Source: Sanderia malayensis (taxonomy: Eukaryota; Cnidaria; Scyphozoa; Semaeostomeae; Pelagiidae). Taken from it: a DNA stretch of 64,000 bases. Positions 58,601-64,000 of this stretch are shown one piece after another. A program made the position numbers and the translations under genes. Every line of letters starts with the position of its first letter. Within the stretch, counting starts at the first letter, position 1. Below the pieces are notes generated by a model. It was not told the DNA's origin and made no database searches. It was given only the letters and a program-made list of their open reading frames with translations. The stretch is from positions 1,674,001 to 1,738,000 of the forward strand of contig RQOL01000906.1 in assembly GCA_013076295.1 (NCBI GenBank), read 5' to 3'.

Positions 58601-61600
58601 TTTCATGTTGCATCTCTGATCTACTGGAAGGAAGTAATCTGCCCAGACGATTATGTGAAAGAGATTTCTGACCCCACTCTTGAGTATAACGAGACTGTAA
58701 GGTAATGTTTTTGCATTGAGCGCAAGTTGCATTGCAAGTGAAGTTCTTCTATGCAGCGCGTCTTATTATGATACTGTCTATTACTTTCTTTCAGAGAGGT
58801 TTTCTTATTCTGTGCAGCGCGTCTCATTATGCTATGTTTTCCTTTCTTTCAGAGAGGTTTTTTTGTTCTATACAGCGCGTCTCATAAAGATACGTTCTAA
58901 TTTCTTTCAGAGAGGTTTTGAAAGACCCACCTTATCTTATCGCTGGTTGCACGTCTGTTATTGCAATGTTTGATGCTAATACAATGGATGTTGTCTTCAG
59001 TATGGATCTAATGGGTAAGTTAGGCTACTTTTTTTGCCTTGGTGCTCTCACTGTTATTTGCAAACCCGCTGTTTATCTTATATATTTTTGACTTTGGCAT
59101 TCTTTCTCATTGCTGTCATAATTTATGGGTATACCATCATCTTATAAGAATGTTTTGTTTCATTCTAGAATCTATGATATGCACAACCAAGTTAGACCCG
59201 GTTGAGTATTGCGTTTCAAGTGCTGGCTGCTTTGCCTTCTCGACATCAACAGATACATTAAATGTAACAAGAATGATATATATATTTTTTGCTATCATTA
59301 TATTTTATATGCCGTGTAAGCTAATCAATAAAGACAACATTGTTTTTAATTCAACAGATTCATTGCTTGGCTGGTAGCATGTTTGAAAACAACGTTCATG
59401 CATTGACAATCCAACCAGATAGAACACAGAAAGTAGATTCCGTATGTGAGCTGATTTTTCTATTTCTCTCTTAATAAGGCTGCTACTTCATACTTGACTG
59501 TATTCACTAGACGCTATTATACTTTATCATTGACGATACGCTATTATAATGAAGTATAATTATTATTTCATATATTTGTATGTGGAAATAATCATTCAAC
59601 TTCAATGTGCTTCACTACTTCAATATGTTTCATTGTTTTTCACTGTACTTCACTGCACCCACTGTATTTTATCATGCTTTACTCTGTTTCATTGTGCTAA
59701 ATTATACACTTTCCTCCACTTTACTGCACTTCACTGTTCCTCACTTTACTTCATGCTATATGCCTTCGGCCGTATTACTACAAAAGGTGATACATGACTT
59801 GGAGCAGCGTATCGAACAAATTGCCACCTTCGTGAAGATGAACGCGAAGCTAAGATGTTCTTTTAGGTTGCACATAATAAATTCTTTTCTACTTTAAGGG
59901 TTCTTCTGAATCTGAAGCAAGTGATGCTTGGTCTGAGAGTCAAGATAGTTACGTGGAAACGAAAAACCCAGTGCCTGCCGAACTTACTGTTTTATCGACG
60001 TATGCTTTGTCATTTGTTCCTTTGGCATTGTTTTTGAGGAATGTATCTGTTCATCACATATACATTCTAATGATAAGGTTTTATATCACTCAGGGCTCCA
60101 CTTGTGAATGGCTCACCCCTTCAAGCGATGTTGGAGTCAAAGCAGTCAACGAAAAAGTCTCAAAAAGGTGACACAAGTTTCAAGACTCATGCTTCTCGAT
60201 AGACATATCAGTTAGGACTCATTTTGTAAACGCACTCAACGTAGCATTATTTAGTGAAAGCGAAATTTCTTCTCAGGTTCGAAAACGCCAAGAGGTTCAA
60301 GCCAAATGGACCAACCATTGACGTTCAATTCTAAAGTGAAGTCGTCTGGATACAGCGCCACTTCAAGGTGTGACATTTTCCTCGTCTTCCATGCTACTCA
60401 TCCACGTTTATAGAAGAAGTGACATTACCCTGAACTGGATCATCCATCTAACGATTCACTCTCTAACCACTTCGTTTTCATGCTATTTTGTTAATTGTCT
60501 AGGTCTGCAATGTTCACTCCAAAGACAAATGCTTCTTCTAAGAAAAATGGATCAGCGGTCAGAAAGGTCTCTGATGCAGAGAAAGCAAAAGGCGGTGTAT
60601 TATCAGGGTTAGAATCTATTGACAAATATACCCATGTAGATATATACTTGTATTTGTGTAGATGCATGGTTTTTGAAGGGTCTTTACATCATATCCTTTA
60701 TAATTTCTCGAAAGCATGTTTTGCGTATTTTTGCAATGTCCCACTCGACAGCAGGTAAGAGCTTTATTCGAGAACTGAAAATGTCAAAGAACTGAAATGA
60801 AACTTCGATTCTTGTAGCCTGTTATCAGATTGCTATCCCATGAAGAGTGACCCTCCAGTTCAGCTTGTGCACAAGTCAAAACTGCCTCCAAAACCAACAT
60901 CGATTGTCTCACTGGCCTTTTCAGGTATTTTCAAAGTTGTCTTTTCAAAGATTTTACAACGGTGCAACACCTTATGGATTCACTTTTTGTCACATTGCTC
61001 ACAAATGTCTCTTCTTCCCTCAAGATGACGGCAAGCAGATGTCTAGTGCACTTGGTGATAAACACGCTTTTATGTTCAAGATTCCCTACACAGGCAAAGT
61101 CTCGTCTTACACTGGTAAGTGTTACTGTGTAATACTGTAATGTCACGGGGCTCCACAGACCAGAGATTCAGAAAGTGTCATGTGTTATATTTGTCGTAGC
61201 ATTGCTCTATACCAAGCGAGAGTGAATCAATTGTATTGCAATCATATTATTAAGCATGTTACATTCCATATATTGTATACTAAATGGTCATGCTACAATC
61301 ACATGCTCATGGCAGATAACTGAGGCGCAAAATATCACAATGTATTACGATAAACCAGATGACATGCAAATACAGCATTGCATTACTACACGTTTTTTTA
61401 TAAGAAACCACTTTATGAATAACTTACTAGTAGAATTTGTGCTAAATTACAATAGATTCCTTTGTTTTATTGTTTTCCTTAACAATAGAAAACAATAGCA
61501 AATTTAAGAAACTCTTACTAGTAGGGCTTGAGCTAGGTTTCTTATAAAATAAAAAACGTGTAGTTGCAGTTTTAAGGCTGCAGATGCCGGCTATGCTAGA

Positions 61601-63752
61601 ATTTAGATATAGAACAACTCCTTATTTCTAACTATGTATTTCATTATCTTATGCAGGGCATGACAATGTTGTGAATACTTCCCAAATCAGCCATGATAAT
61701 TCCTTTCTGCTCACATCTTCTGATGACAAGACAGCGAAATTGTGGAGCAAGAGCCACTCAAACGCACTGCTCACGTTTTCTAATGTCAAACACAACTTCC
61801 AATCAGAGAAAATCAACGCAGGGTCTGAACAGGTAGTTAACACAAGTGCTTCATACTTCATTCTACAATCAAATCTGCATTGTTTGAACTCGTGGAATTC
61901 GAACTCTATCTGATTCGAACGAAATTCTCTGTCCCTTCAAGGGTCGCTAATGAACCAATTCTTATAAAACAAACCTCTATAATTTGAATTCTTGCAATTC
62001 GAACATTTCCACTCTTCCTCAGAGTGTTCGAATAAGACAGAGTTGACTGTATATATAGATATCTACTTTTTTATTTTATTTTGTTTTTGTTTTTTTATTA
62101 TTTATTTACTTATTTTTAATTTATTTTGTTCTTCATTTCATACTTATTACTTTATTGTTTCATCTTGGGCAAGATGAAACAATAAAGGGGGCGAAGCATC
62201 TTTTTTGTTAGAGCTATGAATCTAATATGGCTCACTGCTGCCCGTATACAAATCAAGATCTTGCCATGCTGTCTCACCTCAACCTATTTTCTACATTTAC
62301 AGAGCAATCCTTCCTTTCCTAAAGAAATTACCAAAGCCTCATTTTACTACGTTGATAAATTTGTTCTGCTAAGCTGCCTGAACTCTCTCTACATGTACAA
62401 GTATCATATAGGCGAAGAAAAGAACGATATAAAAAGGTTTGAGCCATGCATTATATCTTATGCCACTGTCCTGACTAATTTACACTGGGTTATACCTGTT
62501 CTGAATCTAATAAAGCTTTATGTATATAATCATTTTCTTGGCATTTCGTGCACAGGTATCACACACAAAACAGATACAAACTTGTACGTGATTTCAAGAT
62601 CAAAGGAGTTCAAAACATCAGTACATTCTCCTGCATCAATGGCTTCTTTTCCTGTATCCTTTTTTGTGTAACACATTGATTTTTAAGAAAAATAGGAGTT
62701 AGTTTAGCAACTTTAACGATATCTTTTGTCATAATCATAATCATAATTAATCATCATTATCATCATATCGTAGACGTCTGTTGAACTACCCTTGAATTAA
62801 AAACTTTATTGCATTTCACCCCTGGAAGAATACTAAAATCCGTTAGTGATGCACCTGTAGTGCCTCTTTCACAGGGTGTCGGTCGGTCCGTGTATTGCTT
62901 TGATTAATTAAGAAGTATATTGTTTCTTAATGCATTCCCTCAGACATTGTCCTGGCAGCTTGTTCGGATAAGAGTATAGCAGTTTTCGACATGAACATTG
63001 GAAAGGTGGCACGAACAATGAAAGATGCGCACACCAGAGTTGTTCATACAATCTGCCAGAATCAAGTAAGAAACCTGTCATTCATCCATAGCTAGCTATC
63101 TTCTAGTGTCAAGCAATGGATCTATAAAAATTCGATTATTTATTAACTCGGGTTTTTCATTATCTTTGTCTTTGTTTATTTTCAGGGTTCACCTTATGTG
63201 TCGCATCCGTCAGAAGCCTACGATTTGTTTCTCACATCTGCCCCAACAGATGGCATTAAATTATGGGACTTGCGTGCTGACAGGTAATCTATACTCCTGG
63301 CTTCGTTCGCTATTGCTTGTCTTTATTTTTTCAATTACAAAAGATTTACTTCACAGTGGATTAAAATTCCAGCACCCAACCTTTAGGCAATAAGTTATTT
63401 CTTGTGTAACACTCTGTAACATTAAATAGTGGACCATTTCGTCCATCTTGGCATGAGAAGATGCATTTGTCTTTCAGAGAATACATATAAGTAGCTATAC
63501 TTCATATAGCTACTTATACAAATTATATACATATACTTTTGTATAAGTAGTTGTATGAAGCATTCTTTTCTTGCCCTTTACTTACTTTATTTTGGTATTT
63601 TCTTTATATTTCTATCTGTTATTCATCAGTAATATTTTTCTTTTCTCAGATGTGTGAGAAAGTTTGATGGTCATGTAAATCGTTCTCAGAAGGTTGGTCT
63701 GGCTTACAGTCCCTGTTCAAGATACATTGCAACTGGGTCTGAAGACCGATGC
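55609..63752 (+). CDS. WDR27: WDR27 WD-repeat protein (3' end beyond window)
   Basis: Twenty-three exons in phase: 55609-55758, 56585-56726, 57146-57270, 57421-57534, 57633-57684, 57918-57988, 58127-58238, 58482-58701, 58911-59014, 59169-59263, 59358-59441, 59899-59999, 60094-60167, 60277-60367, 60503-60607, 60818-60924, 61025-61114, 61657-61832, 62303-62436, 62556-62653, 62944-63065, 63186-63283 and 63650-63752. They encode 856 residues so far. The N-terminal WD repeats include GHTGQVTASIFCPHDISKFV and SEDRTFKIWDIKKA. A low-complexity linker follows (acidic Asp/Asn run in exon 8; Ser/Lys-rich exons 12-15), and then the C-terminal WD repeats: SYIVLAACSDKSIAVFDMNI, DLFLTSAPTDGIKLWDLRAD and SRYIATGSEDRC. 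YHTQNRYKL and TFSCINGFFSY are WDR27-specific landmarks. Function in animals is poorly known. The intron after exon 20 looks U12-type. Confidence 0.93.
58737..58910. repeat. 58-bp tandem triplication containing a splice acceptor
   Basis: TTTCTTTCAGAGAGGTTTT ends its CAG at 58794, 58852 and 58910, exactly 58 bases apart. Each is preceded by a GCAGCGCGTCT block. The third CAG is the acceptor of WDR27 exon 9. Confidence 0.95.
59590..59765. repeat. Pyrimidine-rich TTCACTG-type low-complexity repeat
   Basis: Irregular copies of TTCACTGTACTTCACTGCA and TTTCATTGT in WDR27 intron 11, on the plus (non-template) strand. Confidence 0.8.
61391..61558. mobile_element. Second copy of the TTATAAGAAACC MITE, reverse orientation, WDR27 intron 17
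   Basis: TTTTTTTATAAGAAACCACT at the left and TAGGTTTCTTATAAAATAAA at the right. Read in reverse complement it matches 48606-48775 along the whole length, including TAGTAGAATTTGTGCTAAAT and the ACAATAG core. Confidence 0.88.
61880..62052. mobile_element. Fragment of a pogo/Tigger-like MITE in WDR27 intron 18
   Basis: The right end in reverse complement reads CAGTCAACTCTGTCTTATTC then GAACACTCT, a Tigger-like start. Repeated ATTCGAAC motifs occur at the left (about 61900 and 61914), but no clean left terminus is found. Confidence 0.5.
62150..62187. repeat. Perfect 18-bp palindrome in WDR27 intron 18
   Basis: CTTTATTGTTTCATCTTG, two bases GG, CAAGATGAAACAATAAAG. It is followed by GGGGGCGAAGCATC and preceded by about 90 bases of T-rich DNA. 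Confidence 0.95.
62654..62943 (+). other. Probable U12-type (minor spliceosome) intron of WDR27
   Basis: The donor is GTATCCTTTTTTG, matching the U12 consensus RTATCCTTT exactly. The 3' end is TTTCTTAATGCATTCCCTCAG, placing a TTCTTAAT branch-like motif about 13 bases from the AG and lacking a classical polypyrimidine tract. Splicing here rejoins Tyr in GFFSYIVLAA in phase 1, matching the family sequence. Confidence 0.82.
63487..63517. repeat. Perfect 13-bp inverted repeat
   Basis: ATAAGTAGCTATA, five bases, TATAGCTACTTAT, followed by a third related copy GTATAAGTAGTTGTATGAAG near 63540. WDR27 intron 22. Confidence 0.9.
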
Positions 63753-63866
63753 GTGAGTTATTAACGACATGTTTTCCTTTTTCATCAACAACAACAACAA
63801 CCTTTTTCCTCGTCTCTCGTCAAAATAAAGGAATAAAATAAAGTAAAGTGCTTGGTGTAAACTTAC

Positions 63867-63960
63867 TACATTGCGTCCTTGTGCCTCGCTCGTTTTAGGT
63901 AGTTGCGAGCGAGTTCCTTGTGTTGAGCTAGTTGCGAGCGAGGCACTGGGACGTAATGTA
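63867..63960. repeat. 26-bp inverted repeat near the right edge
   Basis: TACATTGCGTCCTTGTGCCT then CGCTCG at 63867-63892 is answered at 63935-63960 with three mismatches. AGTTGCGAGCGAG is repeated in the loop. It lies downstream of WDR27 exon 23, most likely in its next intron, and could be a small TIR element of 94 bp. Confidence 0.85.
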
Positions 63961-64000
63961 ATGAGTCTATGCTTGGTGTATAGATAGCTATGTTTAACGA

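Overview
This is nuclear DNA from an intron-rich, AT-rich invertebrate animal. Evidence: GT-AG introns of about 100 to 1800 bases, a likely U12-type intron, metazoan gene families (seipin, Dispatched-type RND protein, DEG/ENaC channel, striatin, MED29, WDR20, WDR27, a WDR64-like gene) and TTAGGG-type telomere motifs inside a satellite. I cannot name the species. Coding models below were built by joining exons by hand at GT/AG sites and checking that phase is kept at every junction; the MED29 middle exon is the exception.

Layout. Positions 1-9627 hold genes that are all on the minus strand: the N-terminal exons of a WDR64-like WD-repeat protein (51-2160, runs off the left edge), two tandem DUF1772/anthrone-oxygenase-like membrane proteins (3994-4625 and 5795-6280), and seipin (6616-9627). 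A repeat block follows: a 176/189-bp satellite (about 10165-11745) directly abutting a 7.3-kb array of about 54 monomers of 135 bp (11775-19035). Each of those monomers carries a run of TTAGGG-like hexamers. A duplicated non-coding unit (19175-20376) follows. Right of the repeats nearly everything is on the plus strand: single-exon NTAN1 (20557-21519), a 9-exon Dispatched-like protein (22913-30172), WDR20 (32513-34731), a DEG/ENaC channel (36941-41615), a small possibly myristoylated protein (43522-44957), an 18-exon striatin (45955-53432), and WDR27 (55609 to beyond the right edge). The one exception is MED29 (54489-55429, minus), which shares a 179-bp CCAAT-rich divergent promoter with WDR27.

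The genes are a mix of unrelated housekeeping and signalling functions, not a pathway: lipid droplet biogenesis, N-end rule deamidation, lipid-linked morphogen export, deubiquitinase activation, ion conduction, STRIPAK scaffolding and Mediator. Introns and spacers are littered with small terminal-inverted-repeat elements (MITEs) of several families. The most unusual points are the telomere-motif satellite with higher-order structure, a MITE in the DEG/ENaC gene that carries a piece of that satellite monomer, a probable U12 intron in WDR27, and a 58-bp triplication that copies a WDR27 splice acceptor three times.
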